Source: an uncultured Clostridium sp.
GTDB lineage: Bacteria; Bacillota; Clostridia; Lachnospirales; Lachnospiraceae
Length of the DNA: 9,921 nt
NCBI GenBank assembly: GCA_938036545.1
Contig: CALHQJ010000136.1
Span: forward strand, 1 to 9,921
Direction: 5' to 3'
Each line of letters begins with the position of its first letter. The stretch's first letter is position 1. Made by a program: the position numbers and the translations under genes. Below, piece by piece: positions 1-6,070 of this stretch. The notes beneath the pieces are model-generated. The model was not told the origin of the DNA. It worked only from the letters and a program-made list of their open reading frames with translations, and searched no databases.

Positions 1-11
1 TGACACAGCTT

Positions 12-44
12 TTTATACCAGATTTCCCGCCGTCCTGAATAGTT
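12..44 (-). repeat. Copy 1 of a 33-base dispersed intergenic repeat
   Basis: On the minus strand this reads AACTATTCAGGA, a variable CGG, then CGGGAAATCTGG and a variable TATAAA tail. It matches 8382-8414 at 29 of 33 bases, and all four differences are transitions. It begins exactly 9 bases after the mreB stop codon, as copy 2 does after the proS stop codon. The repeat may continue in weaker form beyond these limits, but the flanks do not match clearly. Its function is unknown; it could be a degenerate miniature element or a conserved 3' UTR element. Confidence 0.7.
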
Positions 45-53
45 ACTGCTGAA

Positions 54-1061
54 TTAGTTAAAGTCCTCTTTATCTCCGTGTGCAAACTCGATAAATTTGC
101 CGGTTCCAATTGCCACTGCGGTCAGCGGATCTTCTGCGACCATGGTATTGATTCCAGTCTTTTCCTCGATCAGGGCGTCTAAGCCGCTAAGCAGAGAACC
201 GCCGCCGGTCAGCACAATTCCTCTCTCAAAAATATCTGCCGCCAGTTCTGGTGGTGTGCGCTCTAATACGCTGTGAACCGCATCTACAATCTGCATAGCC
301 GGTTCTCTTAATGCCTCTAAAGTCTCGTCAGAAGTAACTACAATGGTCTTAGGAAGACCGGTTACCAGGTTACGGCCACGGACTTCCATGGTTAAAACCT
401 CCGGCCTGCGGTATGCAGCGCCAATGTTGATCTTGATTTCCTCTGCAGTTCTCTCACCAATCAGCAGATTGTGTTTCTTTCTCATATAACGGACTAATGC
501 CTCGTCAAAGTCATCACCCGCTACTTTAATAGAAGTGCTGACTACTGTACCGCCCAGGGAAATAACCGCAATATCCGCAGTACCGCCTCCAATATCTACA
601 ATCATGTTGCCGCACGCCTTGGAAATGTCAATGCCTGCTCCAATGGCTGCCGCTACCGGCTCTTCAATAATGGATACTTCTCTGGCTCCTGCCTGATAAG
701 TTGCATCCTCAACCGCCTTTTTCTCTACCTCTGTAGCGCCGCTGGGAATACAGACACTGATACGGGGCTTACGCAGTGTTTTCTTTCCTACTGCTTTATT
801 GATAAAGTATTTTAACATTTTTTCCGTAACCGTATAATCAGAAATAACGCCCTGACGCAGCGGGCGTACTGCAACGATATTGCCCGGAGTACGTCCAATC
901 ATCAAACGTGCCTCCTCGCCAATCGCCATAATCTTATTATTATCGCGGTCAATTGCCACAACGGAAGGTTCTTTTAAAACAACGCCTTTTCCCTTAATAT
1001 AAACCAGAATACTGGCAGTACCCAGGTCAATTCCAATGTCATTGGACATCATGGTAAACAT
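54..1061 (-). CDS. mreB: MreB-family rod shape-determining actin homologue
   Basis: A bacterial actin that polymerises in an ATP-dependent way on the inner face of the membrane and guides lateral cell-wall synthesis (established for the family). The 335-residue length is normal for MreB/Mbl. Visible motifs are the phosphate-1 loop IGIDLGTAS (residues 9-17), IIEEPVAAAIGAG (131-143), the phosphate-2 loop VDIGGGTADIAV (155-166) and the adenosine motif GIVLTGGGSLLSG (281-293). The phosphate-2 loop has Ala where TT(D/E) is more usual, a mild change outside the GGGT core. The start at 1061 is chosen because GGAGGA lies about 9-10 bases upstream; the nearby Met4 and Met5 have no better site. The gene stands alone, with no mreC or mreD visible beside it, as is common for the stand-alone MreB/Mbl copies of Clostridia. 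The family call is firm; whether it is orthologous to MreB, Mbl or MreBH of Bacillus cannot be settled here. Confidence 0.95.
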   Translation of the reverse strand: MFTMMSNDIGIDLGTASILVYIKGKGVVLKEPSVVAIDRDNNKIMAIGEEARLMIGRTPGNIVAVRPLRQGVISDYTVTEKMLKYFINKAVGKKTLRKPRISVCIPSGATEVEKKAVEDATYQAGAREVSIIEEPVAAAIGAGIDISKACGNMIVDIGGGTADIAVISLGGTVVSTSIKVAGDDFDEALVRYMRKKHNLLIGERTAEEIKINIGAAYRRPEVLTMEVRGRNLVTGLPKTIVVTSDETLEALREPAMQIVDAVHSVLERTPPELAADIFERGIVLTGGGSLLSGLDALIEEKTGINTMVAEDPLTAVAIGTGKFIEFAHGDKEDFN

Positions 1062-1070
1062 ATATTAATT

Positions 1071-1076
1071 TCCTCC
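1071..1076 (-). promoter_or_regulatory. mreB ribosome binding site
   Basis: The minus strand reads GGAGGA followed by a short A/T spacer to the ATG at 1061. It decides the start over the in-frame ATGs 9 and 12 bases further in. Confidence 0.85.
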
Positions 1077-1128
1077 AAATTTAGCACCTGTGTGCAAAAC
1101 TGTAAATTAGTTGTAAGACTCCTATCTT

Positions 1129-1156
1129 ATTATATACAATCCCGAAGAGTTTTCAA
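1129..1156 (-). promoter_or_regulatory. mreB sigma-A promoter
   Basis: On the minus strand, TTGAAA (1156-1151, -35), a 16-base spacer and a perfect TATAAT (1134-1129, -10). Transcription should start near 1122, giving a leader of about 60 bases. The leader holds a small inverted repeat, GCAC-ACAG-GTGC, at 1084-1095 just before the ribosome binding site; its role, if any, is unknown. Confidence 0.8.
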
Positions 1157-1226
1157 AGGGTTTATTTATTTTTTATAGAGTTTATTCTTTTTTTATTATG
1201 CCGTCATATTTCGGACACAATTTACA

Positions 1227-1239
1227 GATATACTATAAC
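1227..1239 (+). promoter_or_regulatory. Candidate -10 region for the plus-strand RNA
   Basis: Two overlapping -10-like hexamers lie on the plus strand: TATACT (1229-1234) and TATAAC (1234-1239), each 5 of 6 to consensus. The best -35 partner is CGGACA (1212-1217), 16 bases before TATAAC and only 4 of 6. Predicted starts fall at about 1241-1246, right at the first hairpin. This is suggestive only. Confidence 0.35.
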
Positions 1240-1240
1240 C

Positions 1241-1410
1241 AAGTTATCCGAAAGGATAACGAGCCTTTGTTTCAAGTGGTTACTTGAAATCACAAAGCTT
1301 TTTCATACTCATACCGGACGGTGCGAACCGTCCGGCCCCCCTAAACATTTTCTTATTTATTATACCTACCATTCCCGAAAATCCCACAGGCGCCACCCTG
1401 TGGGATTTTT
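1241..1410 (+). ncRNA. Putative structured small RNA, unrecognised class
   Basis: A 407-base gene-free gap holds a run of perfect or near-perfect hairpins. P1 is GTTATCC-GAAA-GGATAAC (1243-1260). P2 is a bulged stem in which CTTTG and TTTCAAGT (1265-1277) pair with ACTTGAAA and CAAAG (1282-1297), with a 3-base bulge. P3 is CCGGACGGT-GCGA-ACCGTCCGG (1314-1335). A strong intrinsic terminator follows at 1378-1410. P1 and P3 have GNRA tetraloops (GAAA, GCGA) only when read on the plus strand, which argues that the plus strand is the RNA. No plus-strand gene follows, so it is unlikely to be a cis riboswitch; a stand-alone small RNA fits better. I do not recognise a known class: the cores of c-di-GMP-I, THF, 6S, SRP and tmRNA are not present. 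Stacked terminators with no other function remain possible. Confidence 0.45.
1378..1410. terminator. Strong bidirectional intrinsic terminator
   Basis: A perfect 13-bp stem, AAAATCCCACAGG (1378-1390) with CCTGTGGGATTTT (1397-1409), and a 6-base loop. It has a run of Ts on its 3' side in both directions. On the minus strand it ends the ABC-F transcript, about 60 bases past that stop codon. On the plus strand it would end the putative small RNA. Confidence 0.9.
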
Positions 1411-1468
1411 GTATGCATCCATATCTGTGTAACAGCTATTATCCTCTTAAAACTTATCTTCTTAAAGA

Positions 1469-3022
1469 TTATACTCTCAAAGACCAGTCGCTGCAGTCCA
1501 ATACCCTGGTTGCCAGTCCCTCGTAAAACTCCGGCTCATGACAGATCAGCACAACGCTTCCTTTATAGGCCATCAGCGCCCGGCGAAGCTCATCCTTTGC
1601 GTCCACATCCAAATGGTTGGTAGGCTCGTCCAGAAGCAGTACATTGGTTTCCCGATTGATAAGTTTACACAATCTCACCTTTGCCTGCTCACCGCCGGAA
1701 AGGACCCGAACCTGGCTTTCGATATTTTTCGTAGTCAGACCGCATTTTGCAAGAGCTGCCCGAACCTGATACTGGGTATAGGATGGAAATTCTTTCCAGA
1801 TTTCTTCAATGCAGGTCGTGGTATTGCCTGGCGCCATTTCCTGTTCAAAATATCCCAGGTATAAGTAATCTCCCAGTTCAACAGTTCCGGACAGGGCCGG
1901 AACCTCTCCTAAGATGCTGCGCAGCAGAGTTGTCTTTCCGATACCATTGGCTCCTTTTAAAACCAGCTTTTCTCCCCGTTCCATAGACAGGTTAATCGGT
2001 CTGGACAAGGGTTCATCATACCCAATTACCAAATCATGAGTTTCAAAAATATATTTTCCAGCAGCCCTGGCTTCCATAAAGTGAAATTCCGGCTTCGGCT
2101 TCTCCCTTGCCAGTTCGATCACTTCCATTTTATCCAGTTTTTTCTGACGGGACATAGCCATATTACGGGTAGAAACCCTGGCTTTATTGCGGGCCACAAA
2201 GTCTTCTAACTGGGCAATCTCCTGCTGCTGTCTCTTATAAGCAGCTTCCAACTGAGCCTGCTTTACTGCGTAAACTTCCTGGAACTTATCATAGTCTCCT
2301 ACATATCGATCCAGACGCTGATTTTCCATATGATAAATAATATTCACCACACTGTTTAAAAACGGGATATCGTGGGAAATCAGAATAAACGCATTTTCGT
2401 ATTCCTGAAGGTAACGCTTCAGCCATTCAATATGCTGGACGTCCAGATAGTTGGTCGGCTCGTCTAACAGCAGAATATCCGGCTTTTCCAACAGCAGTTT
2501 TGCCAGCAGTACCTTGGTTCTCTGGCCTCCGGAAAGCTCTGCCACATCCTTTTCCAATCCCAGCTCATTTAGCTCAAAGGCCCTGGCAATCTCTTCTACC
2601 TTTGCGTCAATAACATAAAAATCATGAGCCATGAGAAGATCCTGAATGGTTCCCAGTTCTTCCATCATCGCCGTCATCTCGTCTTCTGAAGCTTCTCCCA
2701 TTTTATCGCAGATTTCATTCATCTGGGCTTCCATATCAAACAGAAAGCCAAACGCACTTTTTAACACGTCTCGAATGGTCATTCCAGCTTCTAAAACCGT
2801 ATGCTGATCCAGATAGCCAACCCGCACGTTTTTCGCCCATTCTACCTTGCCTTCGTCCGGCATCAGCTTATCTGTAATAATGCTCATAAATGTGGACTTG
2901 CCTTCTCCATTGGCCCCTACCAGGCCAATATGTTCCCCTTTCAAAAGGCGGAACGAAACATCTGTAAAAATCGCTCTGTCACCAAAGCCGTGACTTAAGT
3001 GTTCTACATTTAAAATACTCAT
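1469..3022 (-). CDS. ABC-F family ATPase (YbiT/YkpA-like), two fused ATP-binding domains
   Basis: A soluble ABC-F protein: two ABC ATPase domains in one chain with no membrane part. Family members act on the ribosome, either resolving stalled translation or protecting against antibiotics. Domain 1 has Walker A GANGEGKST (36-44), signature LSGGQ (163-167), Walker B LLLDEPTN with YLD (184-194) and switch His217. A charged helical linker follows (about 240-320), the position of the P-site tRNA interaction motif. Domain 2 has Walker A GANGIGKTT (357-365), LSGGE (441-445), LLLDEPTNHLD (462-472) and His495. All catalytic Glu residues are present, so both sites should hydrolyse ATP. The 517 residues fit the YbiT/YkpA housekeeping subgroup better than the resistance subgroups, with no C-terminal extension. 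The start at 3022 has AAAGAGG 7 bases upstream. It appears monocistronic and ends at the terminator at 1378-1410. The exact subfamily is uncertain; resistance is not indicated. Confidence 0.92.
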   Translation of the reverse strand: MSILNVEHLSHGFGDRAIFTDVSFRLLKGEHIGLVGANGEGKSTFMSIITDKLMPDEGKVEWAKNVRVGYLDQHTVLEAGMTIRDVLKSAFGFLFDMEAQMNEICDKMGEASEDEMTAMMEELGTIQDLLMAHDFYVIDAKVEEIARAFELNELGLEKDVAELSGGQRTKVLLAKLLLEKPDILLLDEPTNYLDVQHIEWLKRYLQEYENAFILISHDIPFLNSVVNIIYHMENQRLDRYVGDYDKFQEVYAVKQAQLEAAYKRQQQEIAQLEDFVARNKARVSTRNMAMSRQKKLDKMEVIELAREKPKPEFHFMEARAAGKYIFETHDLVIGYDEPLSRPINLSMERGEKLVLKGANGIGKTTLLRSILGEVPALSGTVELGDYLYLGYFEQEMAPGNTTTCIEEIWKEFPSYTQYQVRAALAKCGLTTKNIESQVRVLSGGEQAKVRLCKLINRETNVLLLDEPTNHLDVDAKDELRRALMAYKGSVVLICHEPEFYEGLATRVLDCSDWSLRV

Positions 3023-3056
3023 AGAAAAACCTCTTTATCTTCAACCTGTTTTCGTT

Positions 3057-3063
3057 TATAATA
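3057..3063. promoter_or_regulatory. Overlapping divergent -10 candidates
   Basis: The 135-base gap between the ABC-F gene and the divergent membrane-protein gene holds a shared A/T block. Plus strand: TATAAT (3057-3062), about 95 bases before the start at 3158. Minus strand: TATTAT (3063-3058), about 35 bases before the start at 3022. Neither has a good -35 at the right spacing, so this rests mainly on the -10 match and location. Confidence 0.35.
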
Positions 3064-3157
3064 CCAATATCCATTCAGGAAGGTACGCCGTCTCAAACGC
3101 TGCCTCCCCTCATTTTACACGATAGCTTTCATTCTGACAAGCAGAAAGGACATTACT

Positions 3158-4144
3158 ATGTATACTTATCCCTGGTATCACTGGCTTACATTTTTTTATA
3201 TATACTGTTTTTTAGGCTGGATTATCGAATCCTCCTTTGTTTCTTTCCAAAAGCGCCGCCTGGTCAACAGAGGCTTTTTAAGGCTTCCCTTGCTTCCCCT
3301 CTATGGAACCGGAGCCGTAATGATGCTGTGGGTTTCTCTTCCGGTAAAAGACAACTTAGTCCTGGTCTACATTGCAGGCTTTTTCGCCGCATCTGCCCTG
3401 GAATACGTTACCGGATGGGTCATGGAACGATTGTTCAAGGTGCGTTACTGGGATTACAGCGACCAGAAGTTCAATATTAACGGGTATGTGTGCCTTGGCA
3501 CGTCTATTGCCTGGGGCTTTTTAACAATTTTGATGACAGAGGTGCTTCATAAACCTATTGAAAGATTTGTCCTTACATTAAACCCTGCTATCGAGTTTAT
3601 ATTCCTGTCCATTGTTACCGTACTGTTCGTCATCGACACCATACAGTCCGTCAGGGCTGCCCTGGATTTGAGGCACACCCTGGAATCTCTCACCAAAATC
3701 AAAGCCGAGCTGGAAGATTTACAGGTGCAGATGGCCTTGTTAAAAGCTGAAGCTTCCGACCGTGCTGATGATATTCTGGAAGGCGTCCGCGACTGGGCTG
3801 CCGATCTCCATGAAGCCAGACTGGAACGTGTCTCTGCCATCCGTGAGGAAGCAGCGTCCATTCGGGAAGAGGCTTCCTCCATCCGGGAAGAGGCTGCGGC
3901 GATTCGGGAAAGCGCAAAGGAACAGCTCGCTTCCAGAAGACGGGAGCTTCGCGGAAAATACGGGCAGCTGGAACTTCCTGATTTGGCCAAACGAATCGAG
4001 GCACTTCGGGAACGCCGCCGTCAGCTTGGCCGCCGTTTAACCTTCTATCACAGAAGTCTGTTAAAAGGCAATCCAAATGCCACCTCCAAACGGTTCAGCG
4101 AAGCCTTTAAGGATTTAAAAAAATACCTGGAACAGGACAAATAA
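3158..4144 (+). CDS. CmpB-family (PF06541-like) membrane protein with long coiled-coil tail
   Basis: An integral membrane protein of the family usually named putative ABC-transporter type IV / CmpB; its biochemical role is not established. The N-terminal half has about five hydrophobic helices (roughly 8-27, 44-62, 66-85, 110-128, 143-163). Family motifs are visible: FLGWIIES (18-25), NRGFL with PLYGTGA (37-53), and YVTGWVMERLFKVRYWDYS with FNINGYVCLGTS (83-116). From about residue 166 to 325 it is charged and helical with no further membrane segment, so the tail should be cytoplasmic or surface-associated coiled coil. Residues 227-254 are four heptads of the form (A/S)IREEA(A/S), encoded by 21-base repeats. 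The start has AGAAAGGA 7 bases upstream. No ABC ATPase partner of transporter type lies beside it; the divergent ABC-F gene is not one. The tail is longer than in the shortest family members. Family call firm, function unknown. Confidence 0.85.
   Translation: MYTYPWYHWLTFFYIYCFLGWIIESSFVSFQKRRLVNRGFLRLPLLPLYGTGAVMMLWVSLPVKDNLVLVYIAGFFAASALEYVTGWVMERLFKVRYWDYSDQKFNINGYVCLGTSIAWGFLTILMTEVLHKPIERFVLTLNPAIEFIFLSIVTVLFVIDTIQSVRAALDLRHTLESLTKIKAELEDLQVQMALLKAEASDRADDILEGVRDWAADLHEARLERVSAIREEAASIREEASSIREEAAAIRESAKEQLASRRRELRGKYGQLELPDLAKRIEALRERRRQLGRRLTFYHRSLLKGNPNATSKRFSEAFKDLKKYLEQDK
3836..3919 (+). repeat. Four 21-base in-frame tandem units encoding heptads
   Basis: Four consecutive 21-base units (3836-3856, 3857-3877, 3878-3898, 3899-3919) encode AIREEAA, SIREEAS, SIREEAA and AIRESAK. 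Units 2 and 3 match at 18 of 21 bases; the outer units are more diverged. The repeat also opens spurious antisense reading frames across this stretch. Confidence 0.85.
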
Positions 4145-4147
4145 AAC

Positions 4148-4194
4148 AAAAGCTGCGAAAGATGAATGTTTCTGCTCATCTTCGCAGCTTTTTT
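4148..4194. terminator. Bidirectional terminator between convergent genes
   Basis: AAAAGCTGCGAA plus GATGA (4148-4165, one bulged A) pairs with TCATC plus TTCGCAGCTTTT (4176-4192), and the T-run continues to 4194. Long A and T flanks allow it to end both the plus-strand membrane-protein transcript (stop at 4144) and the minus-strand mutase transcript (stop at 4217). Confidence 0.92.
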
Positions 4195-4216
4195 AATTCA
4201 ACTGTAACTGTTATCT

Positions 4217-5956
4217 TTACTTTAACATCTCATCAACCATAGCCTGTACAGCAGCGCCCATTTCCTCTGCCTTCTTGTCTGCATCCTCTAAGGAAGCTCC
4301 CTTTACGCCATAGTAGAACTTGATCTTCGGCTCGGTTCCGGAAGGTCTTACACACATCCAAACGCCGTCTTCCATGTCATAGTACAATACATTTGAAGAA
4401 GGAAGACCGGTTGGCTTCACTTCCCCAGTTGTGAGATCCTTAATGGTATCCAGCTTGTAATCTCTGGCAGAAAGCACCTTATAGCCGCCAACCTCTGCCG
4501 GAGTATTGGTACGCAGGTTTTCCATAATTGCCTGAATCTTAGCAAGTCCTTCAATGCCGGACAGACCAATGGACTTCACTGCATCTTTATAGTAGCCGTA
4601 TTTCTCATACATGGCAATCATAGCATCCCACAGGGTCATGTTCTGAGCCTTGTAGTATGCAGCTGCTTCGCACAATGCAGCAGTTGCGGAAATCGCATCT
4701 TTATCGCGGGCATAGCTTCCAATCAGGCAGCCGTAGCTTTCTTCCATGCCAAACAGATAAGTTCCCTTTCCGGTAGTTTCGTTCTTTAAAATCTGCTGTC
4801 CGATCCACTTAAATCCGGTCAGCACTTCAATCAGTTCTACATCATAAGCCTTGGCAACTGCATCAATCAGATTGGTAGAAACGATAGATTTTACAACCTG
4901 TCCGTCTGCCGGAATCTTTCCTGCCGCCTTCTTCTGGCTCAGCACGTATTCGCACAGCAGAGCGCCGGACATATTTCCGGTCAGCGGAATATATTCGCCG
5001 GACTTGTCATCCTTTACGTAAACGCCTAAACGGTCTGCATCCGGATCCGTTGCCAGAACCAGATCTGCGTTCTTCTCTTTTGCCATCTTTAATCCCAGTT
5101 CAAAAGCTTCTTTTGCTTCTGGGTTTGGATAGCTTACGGTTGGGAAATTGCCATCTGGCAGTTCCTGCTCCGGAACTACGTATACATGTTCAAAGCCCAG
5201 TTCTTTCATAACCCGTCTTGCCGGAATGTTTCCGGTTCCATGAAGAGGAGTATAAATAATGGTAATCTGATCCTGCATCTCATCGATAGCTTTCTGATTT
5301 ACAACCTGAGCCTTGACCTGAGCAATGTATTTATCATCAATTTCTTTGCCGATTACTTCATATTTTCCTGCTGCCACTGCGGAAGCTTCATCGGTAGTTT
5401 TCACAGTAGAAAGATCCTCGATTGCCAGAACTTCCTCTGTAACGCCTTTGTCGTGAGGCGGTGTAAACTGGGCGCCGTCCTCCCAGTATACCTTATATCC
5501 ATTATACTCCGGCGGATTGTGGCTGGCAGTAATATTAATACCCGCAATGCATCCCAGCTCACGAACTGCAAAAGACAGCTCCGGTGTCGGACGTAAGGAT
5601 TCAAATTTATATGCTTTAATGCCGTTTGCTGCCAGAGTCATAGCTGCTTCCATAGCAAACTCCGGGGACATGCGGCGGGAATCGTAAGCAATGGCAACGC
5701 CCTTGTCTGCTCCGCCCTGCTTAATAATGTAATTAGCCAGACCCTGAGTTGCACGGCGCACTACATAAATATTCATCCGGTTAATACCTGCGCCGATAAT
5801 GCCCCGCAAACCGGCAGTACCAAATTCCAGATCCATGTAGAACCGCTCTTTTATCTCGTTTTCATCCCCCTCAATGGCTTTCAATTCAGCCTTGGTTGCC
5901 TCATCAAAATACGGATTTGACAGCCATTCGTTGTAAATCTTCATGTAATCCTTCAT
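4217..5956 (-). CDS. pgcA: Phosphoglucomutase-type phosphosugar mutase
   Basis: An alpha-D-phosphohexomutase that interconverts glucose 1-phosphate and glucose 6-phosphate through a phosphoserine intermediate, feeding cell-envelope sugar nucleotides and glycogen (family knowledge). The 579-residue length suits the PgcA/PGM2 group. Motifs: FGTAGLRG (45-52), the active-site loop NITASHNPPEYNGYK (141-155) with catalytic Ser145, the metal loop DPDADR (304-309), sugar-binding FGMEESYG (402-409) and phosphate-binding RPSGTEPK (537-544). All are intact. The open frame runs upstream to 6160, but that part overlaps the neighbouring gene and contains the promoter, so it is not coding. I chose ATG 5956 (GGGAG about 11 bases upstream); ATG 5944, with AAGG 5 bases upstream, would remove four residues. 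The enzyme class is firm; preference for glucose, mannose or pentose phosphates cannot be read from sequence. Confidence 0.93.
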   Translation of the reverse strand: MKDYMKIYNEWLSNPYFDEATKAELKAIEGDENEIKERFYMDLEFGTAGLRGIIGAGINRMNIYVVRRATQGLANYIIKQGGADKGVAIAYDSRRMSPEFAMEAAMTLAANGIKAYKFESLRPTPELSFAVRELGCIAGINITASHNPPEYNGYKVYWEDGAQFTPPHDKGVTEEVLAIEDLSTVKTTDEASAVAAGKYEVIGKEIDDKYIAQVKAQVVNQKAIDEMQDQITIIYTPLHGTGNIPARRVMKELGFEHVYVVPEQELPDGNFPTVSYPNPEAKEAFELGLKMAKEKNADLVLATDPDADRLGVYVKDDKSGEYIPLTGNMSGALLCEYVLSQKKAAGKIPADGQVVKSIVSTNLIDAVAKAYDVELIEVLTGFKWIGQQILKNETTGKGTYLFGMEESYGCLIGSYARDKDAISATAALCEAAAYYKAQNMTLWDAMIAMYEKYGYYKDAVKSIGLSGIEGLAKIQAIMENLRTNTPAEVGGYKVLSARDYKLDTIKDLTTGEVKPTGLPSSNVLYYDMEDGVWMCVRPSGTEPKIKFYYGVKGASLEDADKKAEEMGAAVQAMVDEMLK

Positions 5957-6032
5957 AAAACCATTTACTCCCTTCTCTGTCTCTGAAAGAAAACTGGCAA
6001 AAATCTCATCAGCCCTCTTTTTATCTACAAAA

Positions 6033-6038
6033 ATTATA
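6033..6038 (-). promoter_or_regulatory. Mutase promoter -10
   Basis: A perfect TATAAT on the minus strand, in the 113-base gap between the CotS-like and mutase genes. The -35 is not clear; only a T-rich stretch lies 16-17 bases upstream. Transcription would start near 6026, inside the upstream extension of the mutase frame, which supports the shorter protein. Confidence 0.55.
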
Positions 6039-6051
6039 CTATATCGCCTAG

Positions 6052-6070
6052 AAAAAAGAAAGTTCTTTTT
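6052..6070 (-). terminator. Weak terminator-like hairpin after the CotS-like gene
   Basis: AAAAAGA-ACTT-TCTTTTTT on the minus strand: a 7-bp, A/T-rich stem with a T-run, starting in the stop codon. Its low GC makes it a poor terminator, so some readthrough into the mutase gene is possible. Confidence 0.3.

Noticed and set aside
1243..1335. c-di-GMP-I riboswitch
   Set aside because: A GAAA-capped stem followed by GAGCC looked similar at first, but the conserved GACGCAAAGCC-type core and second conserved stem are missing and there is no downstream plus-strand gene.
1284..1526. 80-residue plus-strand reading frame
   Set aside because: It runs through the hairpin and terminator at 1314-1410 and into the antisense of the ABC-F gene, has no ribosome binding site, and resembles no protein family.
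3069..3085. Possible third copy of the dispersed repeat (ATTCAGGA with GG nearby, opposite orientation)
   Set aside because: Only about ten bases match and the CGGGAAATCTGG half is absent; a chance match is likely.
3547..4076. Two minus-strand frames antisense to the membrane-protein gene
   Set aside because: They arise from the repetitive, high-GC heptad region; the plus-strand frame has motifs, a ribosome binding site and a terminator.
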